64,000 bases of DNA from Herminiimonas sp. (GCA_028292665.1 JAQGLW010000007.1:1-64000); one strand, 5' to 3'. Positions 9,260-18,907 are shown, counted from the stretch's first letter. The notes: generated by a model from the sequence alone, not told the origin. Numbers and translations are program-made.

Positions 9260-12200
9260 ATGGGCGTTCTTTTCAGTAAGTCTGAAGATGATATATGCGT
9301 GATGCGTCCGGGTATCGCATTGATCGCTCGCCGGCTATTCCCGGCGATTTTTTTTATCCGGCTCAGGCAAAAAATACTGGGCGCAGGTACCGCTTCCCTG
9401 CTGTTGCTCATTCTGGCGCTGACGCTTTGTTCGCAGGCGTCGGCGGCAAACTCCGCCAACGGCAGCACCTTGTACCACGGTGCCACCTATGCCTGCTACA
9501 GCTGCCATTTGGCAACACCCAGACTTCCTCAACTGAATGCGGCGGATGCGCCAAACGTTCTGGATTATGCAATTGCCAATAACTTCGGCGGCGCCATGGG
9601 CGCGCAAGCGGGCCTCACGGCCTCCGATCGCGCCGATATCGCCGCTTATTTTGGAACGCTGCTCTCCACTCCTACTGTCGCCGTCCCATATCATGGGTCG
9701 ACTGCCGCGACTGCGCTCAATCTCAGCCTCGATGCATCGCCGTTGAATGCACTCAATGCGATTGTCTACAGTACACCGACCAACGGCACGGTCGCCAACG
9801 GCACTTTCATCACTACCAACACCTCTGCCCAAGGCAGTGCCTTGAACGAAGCCACCGTGGTGTATACCCATACCGCGAACAGCTGCTCATCCGACAGCTT
9901 TACCTATCATGCGACGGGAGCGGCCGGCAGTTCCAGCACGCGCACCATCAATATCACGGTGACGCCGCCGGCAGCGCCGACGGCGGCCGCTTCGACTGCC
10001 AACAACGTGGCGTTCAACACGTTAACCACAATTCCGTTAACCATTTCAAATGCGACCGGCATCGTGATCGACTCGGGACTCAGTCCCGCCAACGGTACCT
10101 TGAGTGTTTCCGGCACGACCGTCAGCTACACCAGCAGCAGCACCACATACAATTCACAGGTCACGTTCACCTACCATGCAACCGGACCATGCGGCGGATC
10201 GTCCGGCTCGGCGGTGCAGGTGACGATGAATATCACCGCGCCGACACCGGGCACACCCGCGGTGACTGCCAGCGCTCCCTATAATCCGGGACCGGGAACA
10301 CCGGCAGCGACGGCAATCTCGCTTGCCGGGCCGGTTGTCAACGCGGTCACCGGCGTTACCGTGACAACGGCTCCGACACTGGGAAGCTATACGGTTACCG
10401 GAACCACGGTCAATTACATTCCTGCAGCCGGAAATCTGGCTGCGGATTCGTTCCAGTACTCGACCACCGGGCCCGGCGGAAACTCGGCCGGCAGCGGTAC
10501 TGTCACCGTCAATATCACGCCGCCGGGCGCACCGACGATTACGCAACCGATTACCGTCAGCGTGCCCTATAACGCGGGTGGGGCTGCGGCGACAACGATC
10601 CCGCTTGCAGGTTATATCACCGGCCCGGTCAACAACATCACCGTGACGAGCGCGCCGTCATTGGGAACGGCAACCGTGTCGGGAGCGACATCCGTCAACT
10701 ACACGCCGGCCGCCGCCGATCTGACTTCAACCACCTTCAACTTTACCGCAACCGCGCCGCCGGGATTGCCGACAGGACTGACCTCGGCAGTCGCCACCGT
10801 CACGATCAACATCACGCCGCCCGGCGCGCCGACGATCCAGAACAAAAGCGTTTCGACCGCATTCAACACACCGGTCACGTTCAGCATGGCGTCGTCGATC
10901 AGCGGCACGTACAGCAGCATTACAACAGGAGCGGCCACTGCGGGCGGCAACGCATCGGTGTCGGGCGCCAATATCACCTATACGCCGCTGAACGGATTTT
11001 CCGGCACGGACACGTTCAGTTATACCGTGACGGCTCCGGGCGGCGCGAGTTCATCGGCGAACGTGACCGTCACGGTCGCAGCCCTTCCGACCGTGGCGAA
11101 CATGAATGTCGCGGTGCCTTACAACACGGCGACCACCTTCAACCTTCCCGTGAGCGGATTCACCCAGATCACCGTGATGAGCGCCCCTTCCCATGGCGCT
11201 GCGCCGACGCCGGCCGCAAACAGTACGAGCATCACCTATACGCCCGCGTCAGGCTATACCGGCACCGACAGCTTCAGCTACACGGCGACCGGCCCGGGCG
11301 GCATTTCGGCTGCGGCTACGGTCAGTATCGCCGTCAGCACGCTGCCGCCTGCGGCCGGCGCCGCCGCAATGACAGTCCAGCTCAACACGCCGGCGACGCT
11401 GGACCTGGCGCCCTTCATCACGGGCTCCGCCATTTCCGGCGTTTCCGTCGCCGCCGCGCCCGGACACGGCGCAGTCACGGTGAACGGCACCAAGGTTACC
11501 TTCACGCCGGTCAATAATTATTTCGGCGCCGATGCGTTTTCATACCTGGCGTACGGCAGCGGCGGCACGTCGGCCGCCGCTGCCGTCAGCGTGACCGTGG
11601 TCGGGCGGCCCGATCCGTCAAAGGATCCTGGCGTCATCGCGCTGATCGGTTCGCAGGTGGAAACGGCCAGACGTTTTTCGCGCGCGCAGATTTCCAATTT
11701 CCAGGCCAGGCTGGAAACGCTGCACCGCAGTCCCGGCGGCGCCGAAAACAATGACGCTGCCGCCGATCCCGCTATCGGCTCCGGCGCGGAAGCCGGCGCA
11801 AGCCGCGATGCCGGCGCAGACAAGCGGTACTTCAATAGCCAAAACGTCACGCGGCAGGACAACGGCAGACCGGCCGGCGCCGCTTATCAGCCGGCGGCGT
11901 CGCTGTCCGCCAATTCCGTGCCGGTCCCGGCCGCGGTTGCGCCGCGCAGCGTGCTGGCGACCGTCGTGTCGGCGATCTCGACTTCGTCCGGCGGCGCATC
12001 CCAGCCGGACCAGGCGGCCAGATTCGGCAACGCACTGATGTTAGCTACGACTGCGTGGCAGAGTTCGTCGCTCAATCTGTCGTCCAGCACCGGGAAGGCC
12101 GACGGCTCGTCCGCTCTGCCGGGCGGGATCGACGTATGGACCGGAGGCGGCGTGAAGTTCGGAACCCGCGACCAGACGGCCGCCGGCAACGACGGCATCG

Positions 12201-13813
12201 ACTTCAGCACCGACGGCATCAGCGTCGGCGCAGACCGCCGCTTCGGCGATCAACTGGCGCTGGGCATCGGTTTCGGCTATGCGCGCGACAGGACCGATAT
12301 CGGCAACGACGGCACCAGCAGCAAATCGAAAAGTTACACCATCGCCGCTTACGGCAGTTACCAGCCGACCGGCAATACATTCATCGACGGCGTCGTCGGC
12401 TACGGCTCGCTGGATTACCGGACGGATCGCTATGTGGCTCCGATGAACGACTTTGCGCGCAGCCGGCGCTCCGGCGACTATCTGTTCGGCTCGCTTGCCG
12501 CAGGTTATGAGCATCGGATGAAAGGATTGCTGCTGTCGCCATACGGACGGCTCGATCTTGCGACGCACCGGCTGCATCAGGGCACGGAAACAGGCGCCGG
12601 CCTGTACGCGTTGACCTATGCCGGCCAGAATGTGCCGTCGGTCCAGCTGGCGGCGGGCATGCGCGCCGAGTCGTCGCACGAGACGGATTTCGGATGGGTA
12701 TCGCCGCGGCTGCGCGTGGAGTTTCAGCATGACTTCAAGGGCGAGCAGCAGGCGTCTGTTTCATATGCCGATCAGATCAACGGGCCGAGCTACGTGATTC
12801 CGTCATCGTCCGACAATCGCAATTCGCTTGTCCTCGGAGTCGGCAGCGATTTCGTGCTTCGCCGCGGACTGACATTGAGTTTCGACTATCAGGCGCAACG
12901 CTCGTCCGGACAGGAACGCAGCCAGTCGCTGTTCTTCAAGCTGATAAAGGATCTGGACGGCCACGGCCCTTCGCCGTCGTTGCTCGCGTCGTCGGCATTT
13001 GGCGCGGGATCGCCCGGCATCCGCGTCGATGCGGGCTATCTGTTCGACGACAACGTGAGCCGGGCCGGCAGCGCTTCGGACATATTGATGGACAGCGCTT
13101 ACAGCCTGAACCTGAGCAAGAGCATGACCGTTCCGCTTAATGAGCATACGCGCCTGCTGCTCAACGGATTCCTGGGAGGCGAAAAATTCCGCACCTACAC
13201 CGGCCTCGGGCGCATCTATGCCGGAGGCGAGGCCGAGCTGCAGTACCGCACTGCCGGCGAATTCGGCGCGCCTACTTTCGGCCTGTTCGGAAATGCGACC
13301 GTGGAAGAATATGAATCCGACCTGCGCGACGGCTATCGCCTGTCCGCCGGCGTCTCTGCGCGCAAGCCGGTAACCGACCGCATCAGCCTGTTCGGCGCGC
13401 TCGCGAAAAACGTGCGCAACGGCAGAAGCGCCGTATTCGATACCAGCGATTATTCCGCGCGGCTGAATCTCGACTATGCGCTTGTGCCGAAAGGCACGCT
13501 GTATTTCACCGGCGAATATCGCAAAGGCGACATCGTATCTTCGGGAACGCACTCGCTCGCCAATGTCGACATCGCCGAAGTGTTTGTCCGGGACGATGTA
13601 TTCAGCCGCTCGCAGTTCTATGCGTATCGCGCCGACGGCAAGACCGTGTTCCTGACGATCGGCTGGAACCTGCCGCTCGGCCAGAAGGATTCCGTCGATT
13701 TGTCATGGCGGCGGGTGCGCTCGACACCGAGCCTGAAGCCGTCCTTTGCGACAGCGGAAACCATCCGCTATATCGACAACCAGTTTTCCATCCTGTACCT
13801 GACCAGTTTCTAA
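9260..13813 (+). CDS. Cytochrome c-Ig-repeat autotransporter with two C-terminal beta-barrels
   Basis: A very large (1517-residue) predicted outer-membrane protein. A signal peptide covers about residues 25-48 (ASLLLLILALTLCSQASA). Residues 50-135 look like a small monohaem cytochrome c: CYSCH at 79-83, with GAMG downstream offering a possible Met ligand and a helical end (LTASDRADIAAYFGTLL). Residues 140-780 are seven Ig-like repeats of about 90 residues, each ending in patterns like DSFSYTATGPGG and TVNITPPG. The linker (near 785-950) has the usual autotransporter phrase ARRFSRAQISNFQARLE. Residues about 953-1235 form an autotransporter barrel. About 1250-1517 look like a second barrel ending in phenylalanine, the normal outer-membrane assembly signal. 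An alternative ATG at 9302 gives the same signal peptide. A haem-bearing passenger on an autotransporter is unusual. Confidence 0.85.
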   Translation: MGVLFSKSEDDICVMRPGIALIARRLFPAIFFIRLRQKILGAGTASLLLLILALTLCSQASAANSANGSTLYHGATYACYSCHLATPRLPQLNAADAPNVLDYAIANNFGGAMGAQAGLTASDRADIAAYFGTLLSTPTVAVPYHGSTAATALNLSLDASPLNALNAIVYSTPTNGTVANGTFITTNTSAQGSALNEATVVYTHTANSCSSDSFTYHATGAAGSSSTRTINITVTPPAAPTAAASTANNVAFNTLTTIPLTISNATGIVIDSGLSPANGTLSVSGTTVSYTSSSTTYNSQVTFTYHATGPCGGSSGSAVQVTMNITAPTPGTPAVTASAPYNPGPGTPAATAISLAGPVVNAVTGVTVTTAPTLGSYTVTGTTVNYIPAAGNLAADSFQYSTTGPGGNSAGSGTVTVNITPPGAPTITQPITVSVPYNAGGAAATTIPLAGYITGPVNNITVTSAPSLGTATVSGATSVNYTPAAADLTSTTFNFTATAPPGLPTGLTSAVATVTINITPPGAPTIQNKSVSTAFNTPVTFSMASSISGTYSSITTGAATAGGNASVSGANITYTPLNGFSGTDTFSYTVTAPGGASSSANVTVTVAALPTVANMNVAVPYNTATTFNLPVSGFTQITVMSAPSHGAAPTPAANSTSITYTPASGYTGTDSFSYTATGPGGISAAATVSIAVSTLPPAAGAAAMTVQLNTPATLDLAPFITGSAISGVSVAAAPGHGAVTVNGTKVTFTPVNNYFGADAFSYLAYGSGGTSAAAAVSVTVVGRPDPSKDPGVIALIGSQVETARRFSRAQISNFQARLETLHRSPGGAENNDAAADPAIGSGAEAGASRDAGADKRYFNSQNVTRQDNGRPAGAAYQPAASLSANSVPVPAAVAPRSVLATVVSAISTSSGGASQPDQAARFGNALMLATTAWQSSSLNLSSSTGKADGSSALPGGIDVWTGGGVKFGTRDQTAAGNDGIDFSTDGISVGADRRFGDQLALGIGFGYARDRTDIGNDGTSSKSKSYTIAAYGSYQPTGNTFIDGVVGYGSLDYRTDRYVAPMNDFARSRRSGDYLFGSLAAGYEHRMKGLLLSPYGRLDLATHRLHQGTETGAGLYALTYAGQNVPSVQLAAGMRAESSHETDFGWVSPRLRVEFQHDFKGEQQASVSYADQINGPSYVIPSSSDNRNSLVLGVGSDFVLRRGLTLSFDYQAQRSSGQERSQSLFFKLIKDLDGHGPSPSLLASSAFGAGSPGIRVDAGYLFDDNVSRAGSASDILMDSAYSLNLSKSMTVPLNEHTRLLLNGFLGGEKFRTYTGLGRIYAGGEAELQYRTAGEFGAPTFGLFGNATVEEYESDLRDGYRLSAGVSARKPVTDRISLFGALAKNVRNGRSAVFDTSDYSARLNLDYALVPKGTLYFTGEYRKGDIVSSGTHSLANVDIAEVFVRDDVFSRSQFYAYRADGKTVFLTIGWNLPLGQKDSVDLSWRRVRSTPSLKPSFATAETIRYIDNQFSILYLTSF
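9677..11603 (+). repeat. Seven tandem Ig-like protein repeats inside the autotransporter
   Basis: The encoded segment (residues about 140-781) consists of seven related units of 85-95 residues. Shared landmarks are a 'VPYN'-like start, an 'SAPSHG/TLG' middle, 'VNYTPA' and 'DSFSYTATGPGG'. They resemble the cadherin/Ig-like tandem repeats used as stalks in large surface proteins. The repeats are diverged at DNA level, so recent expansion is not suggested. Confidence 0.75.
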
Positions 13814-13824
13814 AGGATTCAGCC

Positions 13825-15783
13825 GTGAATTACAGATTCTTTCTTGTCCGCGCCGGCGCAATTGCCGCGCTTCTTTTGCTGGCGTCGTGCGGCGGCGGTG
13901 GCGGCGGCTCGTCCGATGTGGTGGTGGGCGCGCCAGTGCCGACGCCCGTGATTACCGGTCCGAACAGTTTCCTGCTGTTCCCCAATCCGCAGATTCAGGC
14001 CGACGGTTCGAGCGAGACCGACTCGATCGCCTATGCCGAAGCGTACTATGCCGCAATCGATCCGGCCAATGCGAAGGATACGCTCGACAAATGGAAGGCG
14101 GCCAACAATTTCGATCCGACGCTCGGCCCGCCCAGGCAGGTTTCGGCGGTGTTCGGCGATGTGCGCGACCTCGGCTACGGACGGCGCATGACGGGCTGGC
14201 AAAACCCGGACGGCACCATCGCCATGATGGTGGAAAATTACCTGGTCACCGCGGGCGCCGGTTATACCTATTCGCCGCTGAACCTGGATGCGGCAGTCAA
14301 GCAAGATGCGCGCTGGCACGTCGGCACCAACGGCATCGAATTCAGTCCCGGGCCGAACGGCACGATGAAATTCGCCAAGTTCTATACCTTCAACCCCGTT
14401 ACCGGCGAGCGGCTGCTGGCCGCGAACCTGGACGGCCGCGGCACCAAAGCGATGCCCGGCATCTGCATCAGTTGCCATGGCGGCCGCGCCGATCCGCTGA
14501 CGCCGCCCGTCCCGGCCACCGGCAAGCCCCTGTTCGCGCTGGTGCAGAATTCGGTGTCGCAGCAGCGCGGCGATACGCAGGCGCGGCTGCAGATGTTCGA
14601 TGTGGACAGCTTCGATTTTTCGCCGCAGTCGGGCTTTACCCGGGCCGAACTGGAAGCTTCGCTGAAGACGCTCAATAAAATGGTGTTGTGCACCTACCCG
14701 CTGCCGGCCGCCTCGGCCGCCCCGGAAGATGCGTGCCGCCCCGCGGCTGGACCGAACGAATGGCAGGGCGCCGCCGATGCGGTGATCAAGGCGGCATACG
14801 GCGGCAGCGGCATGCCCAATGCCGCGTTCTCCGACAGCTATGTTCCGACCGGCTGGTTGAACGCGGGCCAGTCCTCGCTCTACAGAAACGTGCTGCAGCC
14901 GGCCTGCGTGACGTGTCACAGGCTGCGCGGAACCGGCAACCAGTCCGACCTCAGTTTCTCCGAATACCTGACGTTCAAGGATTATTCCGCTCGCATCAAG
15001 GCCCATGTATTCGATCGCGGCAACATGCCGCTCGCAAAAATCGTATCCGAAAGATTCTGGGGTTCGAGCATGGCCGACACGCTGGCCACCTGGCTTGAAG
15101 GTCTCGGACTTGGATACAGCCTGCACGATGGCGCACTCAACCTGCTGCGGCCCGGCCGTCCGGTGGCCGACCCCGGCCCGAACCGCGTGGTCCGGTTCGG
15201 CCCGACCGCGCTGTCGGCAGCCGGCAGCCTGTACGCCACTTCCTTTAGCTGGTCGATCACGTCGAATCCGGGCGGCGCCGGCACGCTGGCCAACCCCAAT
15301 TCGTCTGCGCCGACATTCACCGCGACCGCCGACGGCACCTACGTGCTGCAGCTCATCGCGAGCAGCGACACCGCTCAAAGCGCTCCTGCGTCGCTGACGC
15401 TTGTCGTGAAGAACGCGCTGACGCCGGACCCTGCGGCAATCCGCTTTTCGGATATCAAGAATGTCGTGCAGACCGCCGGATGCACCACCTGCCACACGCC
15501 TACCGTCGTCGGCGGCGGCCGTCCGCCGATCTATTACATCGATACCGATCGGAACGGCGACGGCGTAATCGACGCCACCGATACCGCATGGTTTTACAAG
15601 GAGCTGCGCGGACGCATCAATTTCACCGATGTGGTGGCCAGTCCATTGTTGCGCAAGCCTTCGAACAACCATCATTACGGGCTGCTGCAGCCGGGATTCG
15701 ACACCAGCCTGCCGGTCGGGGATCCGGGCCGCGCCAATTACGATTTGTTTGTGAACTGGATCATGAACGGCGCACCGCAGTAA
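13825..15783 (+). CDS. Three-haem c-type cytochrome lipoprotein
   Basis: A 652-residue protein starting at GTG 13825, 11 bases after the autotransporter stop, with AAAGGA 8 bases upstream. The start gives a lipoprotein signal peptide with lipobox LLAS-Cys22 followed by a glycine run. Three CXXCH haem sites are present: CISCH (214-218), CVTCH (361-365) and CTTCH (553-557). Between the second and third, residues about 455-535 resemble a PKD/Ig-like domain. It should be a periplasmic or outer-membrane-anchored multihaem cytochrome. Close coupling to the haem-containing autotransporter suggests the two exchange electrons or form one surface complex. No close functional homologue is recognised. 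Confidence 0.85.
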   Translation: MNYRFFLVRAGAIAALLLLASCGGGGGGSSDVVVGAPVPTPVITGPNSFLLFPNPQIQADGSSETDSIAYAEAYYAAIDPANAKDTLDKWKAANNFDPTLGPPRQVSAVFGDVRDLGYGRRMTGWQNPDGTIAMMVENYLVTAGAGYTYSPLNLDAAVKQDARWHVGTNGIEFSPGPNGTMKFAKFYTFNPVTGERLLAANLDGRGTKAMPGICISCHGGRADPLTPPVPATGKPLFALVQNSVSQQRGDTQARLQMFDVDSFDFSPQSGFTRAELEASLKTLNKMVLCTYPLPAASAAPEDACRPAAGPNEWQGAADAVIKAAYGGSGMPNAAFSDSYVPTGWLNAGQSSLYRNVLQPACVTCHRLRGTGNQSDLSFSEYLTFKDYSARIKAHVFDRGNMPLAKIVSERFWGSSMADTLATWLEGLGLGYSLHDGALNLLRPGRPVADPGPNRVVRFGPTALSAAGSLYATSFSWSITSNPGGAGTLANPNSSAPTFTATADGTYVLQLIASSDTAQSAPASLTLVVKNALTPDPAAIRFSDIKNVVQTAGCTTCHTPTVVGGGRPPIYYIDTDRNGDGVIDATDTAWFYKELRGRINFTDVVASPLLRKPSNNHHYGLLQPGFDTSLPVGDPGRANYDLFVNWIMNGAPQ

Positions 15784-15848
15784 GCGGGCCGTTCACGCAT
15801 CCGTCCTGCAATTTCATTATCTTTTGCCGGGCGGATCGCGCTGCGGGA

Positions 15849-16586
15849 TCAATAGCCGCGGCGCGGCGCTTCGTAACTGTTTAGCGGAAATACGAAGGGC
15901 GTGCTGCGTCCGACCAATGTTTCGATCAGCATCAGTTCCTGATCGGTGTGATTCTTGAAGCCGGCCAGCCGGATATTTTTTCCGGGCTGCTCGTCCGCGG
16001 TGATGTACACCGGTTTGTCATGATGCGTGGCGACCACGACATCGGTGCTTTCGGGATCCTTGGCAGCCATGACGTCGGTGGTGCCGTAACAGGTGCAGAA
16101 GTAAGTCAGTTCCGGGTCGGCCTCGACATACAGACCGGTGCCGCGTATGCCGAGGGTGGCGGTCGGCGTATTGATGCTCATCGGCTGATTGCGCGATACG
16201 GAAAGTAATTTTCCGGAAAGCATCCGCAGGCCGGAAATAATCAATGATCCGGATTCCTTTTTCTCCCCCTTGAGATCGAGATGCGTGTCGCTGCGCAGGA
16301 TCATTGCGTGGCCGCCGACGACGAAAACGATTTCGCTGTTGCTGCCGGTTTCGATCGTATCGTTGGGACCGATCGGCGTGTCCAGGGTTGCATCCTTGCC
16401 GTTGACCCTCACTTTGCCGACCAGGCGATAGATCGATTGGCCGGGGGGAAGCTTCGATGGCGGCGTGCCGAATATGCCGTCGGCCCGCGCGCTTCGGCCC
16501 GGCAGCACGGTGGCAAACAATCCGGCCGCGAGTCCGTTGATCAACAACCTGCGGCGCGGGTCTTCAGCCTTTCCAAAGCCATCCAT
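15849..16586 (-). CDS. FecR-domain exported protein
   Basis: A 245-residue protein with a FecR domain. The start at 16586 is chosen because AAGGA precedes it by 7 bases; an in-frame ATG at 16613 lacks this. The N-terminus has a twin-arginine-like signal (PRRRLLINGLAAGLFA, cleavage near ARA). The FecR core runs about residues 40-150 and includes NGKDATLDTPIGPNDTIETG and the ending SINTPTATLGIRGTGLYVE. FecR domains sense or transmit periplasmic signals, but stand-alone exported versions are often of unknown role. Here it lies tail-to-tail with the three-haem lipoprotein. No sigma factor gene is adjacent, so a classical FecIR system is not supported. Confidence 0.85.
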   Translation of the reverse strand: MDGFGKAEDPRRRLLINGLAAGLFATVLPGRSARADGIFGTPPSKLPPGQSIYRLVGKVRVNGKDATLDTPIGPNDTIETGSNSEIVFVVGGHAMILRSDTHLDLKGEKKESGSLIISGLRMLSGKLLSVSRNQPMSINTPTATLGIRGTGLYVEADPELTYFCTCYGTTDVMAAKDPESTDVVVATHHDKPVYITADEQPGKNIRLAGFKNHTDQELMLIETLVGRSTPFVFPLNSYEAPRRGY

Positions 16587-16787
16587 ACCTGTTCCTTTAG
16601 GGGTGTATTGCATTCAGTCAATCTTGCAAGGCTAAAGCCTAGCATAAGTCCGCATGGACCTATCACGGTAAATTTTCCTGGAAGAACGATTGGAGATTGA
16701 ATGACGATGCAGGAATCAAGGACGGCACAGGCCGGCGGATTGCCCGGGAACCGGCAGCCGGTCCCTAGCCTGCTTGCCCAGCCAGTC

Positions 16788-18074
16788 TCAATCCAGCGGC
16801 ACAGTCCGGTAACGGCTGACTTCGACCGAAGACACCTGTTCAGCGCGATTGCCCCATGAACTGCGGATATAAGACACCACGGCGGCCACTTCGCTATCGC
16901 TCAAAAAGGGGCCGTACGGCGGCATGCCGTATGGACGCGGGTTGCCGTCGGTGCTCGGCGGATAGCCGCCGTTCAACACCATGCGAATCGGATTGATCGC
17001 CGAAGGCATCGTGATCGCACGGTTTCCTGCCAGCGGCGGATAAGCCGGCGGGATGCCTGTCCCGTTTGCCTTGTGGCATTCGGCGCAATGCTTTTCATAA
17101 AGCGTCGCGCCGAGCCGGTGCGTGCTTTCGGAATCCTGGCTGGACATCCGCATCGCTCCGGAGCCGGATGGCGCGCTTGTTTGCGGCAGCGATTTCAGAT
17201 AACCGGCCATTGCGCGGATATCGGTATCCGACAGATACTGCAGGCTTTCGCGCACCACCTCGGCCATCGGACCGAACACCGTGCTGCGGGGAGACACGCC
17301 GCTCTTGAGCAGATCCGCGATATGCTGCACCTGCCAATCCCCGAGACCGGCTTCGGCATCCGATGTCAGCGAAGGCGCATACCAGTTCAGGATCGGTATC
17401 ATGCCGCCGGCCAGATTCGCCGCGGTCTCGGTGCCGCCGAGCACGTTGCGGTTGGTATGGCATGCGCTGCAATGACCCAGGCCCTGCACCAGGTAGGCGC
17501 CGCGATTCCATTCGAGAGTCTGGCCGGTGTCGGGCTGATAGACGCCGGGACTGAAATACAGTGCGCGCCAGCCGGCCAGCAGGATGCGCTGGTTATAGGG
17601 AAACCGCAGCTCGTGCTGCTGGTTGGTCCGATGCGCCGGCTGCAGCGTTCGAAAATAGGCAAACATCGCGTCCGAATCGGCACGCGTCACCTTGGTGTAA
17701 TCAGGATACGGAAACGCCGGATACAGGAAACTCCCGTCCTTCGATTTTCCGTTGTGAAGCGCGCGCCAGAAATCGTCCGAGGTCCAGCTGCCGATACCGG
17801 TTGCGACGTCGGGCGTGATGTTGGGCGAAAATATATTGCCGAACGGCGTCGGAATCGACCGCCCGCCTGCATACGGCGTGCCGCCGCGCGTCGTATGGCA
17901 TGCGATGCAATCGCCGGCGCGCGCCAGGTAAGCGCCTCGCGCCACTTGTTCGGCTGCATTCGCGACCGGAACGCTCGCTTCGTTGCTGCCGGAATCGTGC
18001 AGGAATTGGAATCCGATTACGGCCGCAGGAATCAGGACGATTGCGGCAAGAATGATAAACAGGATGCGTTTCAT
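16788..18074 (-). CDS. Membrane-anchored three-haem cytochrome c (AdhB/gluconate dehydrogenase subunit type)
   Basis: A 428-residue protein with an N-terminal membrane anchor (residues 4-24) and three cytochrome c domains with haem sites CIACH (56-60), CSACH (202-206) and CAECH (330-334). This is the architecture of the cytochrome subunit of membrane-bound alcohol, aldehyde or gluconate dehydrogenases. That subunit passes electrons from a periplasmic dehydrogenase to ubiquinone. It is 12 bases downstream of the diheme cytochrome gene, so the two form an operon. No dehydrogenase subunit (PQQ, flavin or molybdenum) is present nearby, so its electron donor is unknown. It could serve the neighbouring surface cytochromes. 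Confidence 0.9.
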   Translation of the reverse strand: MKRILFIILAAIVLIPAAVIGFQFLHDSGSNEASVPVANAAEQVARGAYLARAGDCIACHTTRGGTPYAGGRSIPTPFGNIFSPNITPDVATGIGSWTSDDFWRALHNGKSKDGSFLYPAFPYPDYTKVTRADSDAMFAYFRTLQPAHRTNQQHELRFPYNQRILLAGWRALYFSPGVYQPDTGQTLEWNRGAYLVQGLGHCSACHTNRNVLGGTETAANLAGGMIPILNWYAPSLTSDAEAGLGDWQVQHIADLLKSGVSPRSTVFGPMAEVVRESLQYLSDTDIRAMAGYLKSLPQTSAPSGSGAMRMSSQDSESTHRLGATLYEKHCAECHKANGTGIPPAYPPLAGNRAITMPSAINPIRMVLNGGYPPSTDGNPRPYGMPPYGPFLSDSEVAAVVSYIRSSWGNRAEQVSSVEVSRYRTVPLD

Positions 18075-18086
18075 CGGCTGCTCCTG

Positions 18087-18833
18087 TTATTGCGGCGCAC
18101 TGCCGCAGGTCATCGGCCGTTTTTCCGGTGCGGACGGCAACGGTGCGGTGTCGGCGGGAATCGGCTGCGACGCGAGCCATACGGATGCCGCGCTGATATC
18201 TTCCACGTTGAGCCGGGCCGCAATCTGCGCCATGCAATCCGGCGCCGCGGTGCGCCGCGCGCCGTTTTTCCATGCGCCGAATTGCGCATTCAGGTAATCG
18301 CGCGGCAAGCCTAGCAATCCGGGAACAAACGGCGCAACGCCGGTCAAGGTCTTTCCATGGCATGCAATGCAGGCGGGAACGTCTTTCGACGCATCGCCCG
18401 ACGTCACCAGCATGCGTCCCCGTTCGAGCACCGCGGGCGTCACATTGATCGATTGCGGCGCCGGATAAGGCGGATGCTGCGCGGAAAAATATTCGGCGAA
18501 CTCGCGCAGGTACGCATCCGACAAATGCTCGACCATGTAGATCATCAACGGATACTGGCGGCGTCCTTCGCGGAAATTGACAAGCTGATTGTAAAGATAG
18601 CCTGACGGCTTGCCTGCGATGCGCGGATAATAACCGTCGCTCGCGGCCCTTCCCTCCTTGCCGTGGCATGCGGTGCAGGCGACCGCGCGTTGCGCGATCG
18701 TATCGGGAAGAACGGATTGTGCGCCGGCGGCGCCGGCCATCGTCAGACACATCGTGAACAGCCAGAATACGCGGCCCGGCCGCAAGCAAGCCGCGGCCAT
18801 GCCATTACCGCAAGCCTCAATTATTTTTTTCAT
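18087..18833 (-). CDS. Diheme cytochrome c (c4-like)
   Basis: Counted from the ATG at 18833, the protein has 248 residues, with a signal peptide ending near AGAAGAQS and two haem sites, CTACH (53-57) and CIACH (155-159). The two-domain pattern (RIAGKPSGYLYNQLVNF, then LLGLPRDYLNAQFGAWKNG) is that of cytochrome c4-like periplasmic carriers. The start is uncertain: in-frame ATGs exist at 18935 and 18860, and no strong ribosome site distinguishes them. It is the first gene of the pair with the three-haem cytochrome and probably shuttles electrons to or from it. Function beyond electron transfer cannot be stated. Confidence 0.87.
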   Translation of the reverse strand: MKKIIEACGNGMAAACLRPGRVFWLFTMCLTMAGAAGAQSVLPDTIAQRAVACTACHGKEGRAASDGYYPRIAGKPSGYLYNQLVNFREGRRQYPLMIYMVEHLSDAYLREFAEYFSAQHPPYPAPQSINVTPAVLERGRMLVTSGDASKDVPACIACHGKTLTGVAPFVPGLLGLPRDYLNAQFGAWKNGARRTAAPDCMAQIAARLNVEDISAASVWLASQPIPADTAPLPSAPEKRPMTCGSAPQ

Positions 18834-18882
18834 GCCGATAGCATAACGGAATCGCTGCATTTCCGTATTTTCAGAGCTCCGC

Positions 18883-18907
18883 AAAAACCTGGCGAAGTGC
18901 GGTTTTT
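18883..18907 (-). terminator. Possible terminator after EF-G
   Basis: AAAAACC (18883-18889) pairs with GGTTTTT (18901-18907) around an 11-base loop, about 33 bases past the EF-G stop on the minus strand. On that strand the right arm ends in a T run. The stem is short and AT-rich, so the call is modest. Confidence 0.4.

Noticed and set aside
13819-15675. 618-residue open frame on the minus strand
   Set aside because: It is antisense to the three-haem lipoprotein, whose haem motifs and signal peptide are clear.
15849-16586. FecIR-type signalling system
   Set aside because: Only a FecR-domain protein is present; there is no ECF sigma factor or TonB receptor beside it, and the protein has a Tat-like signal instead of the usual membrane layout.
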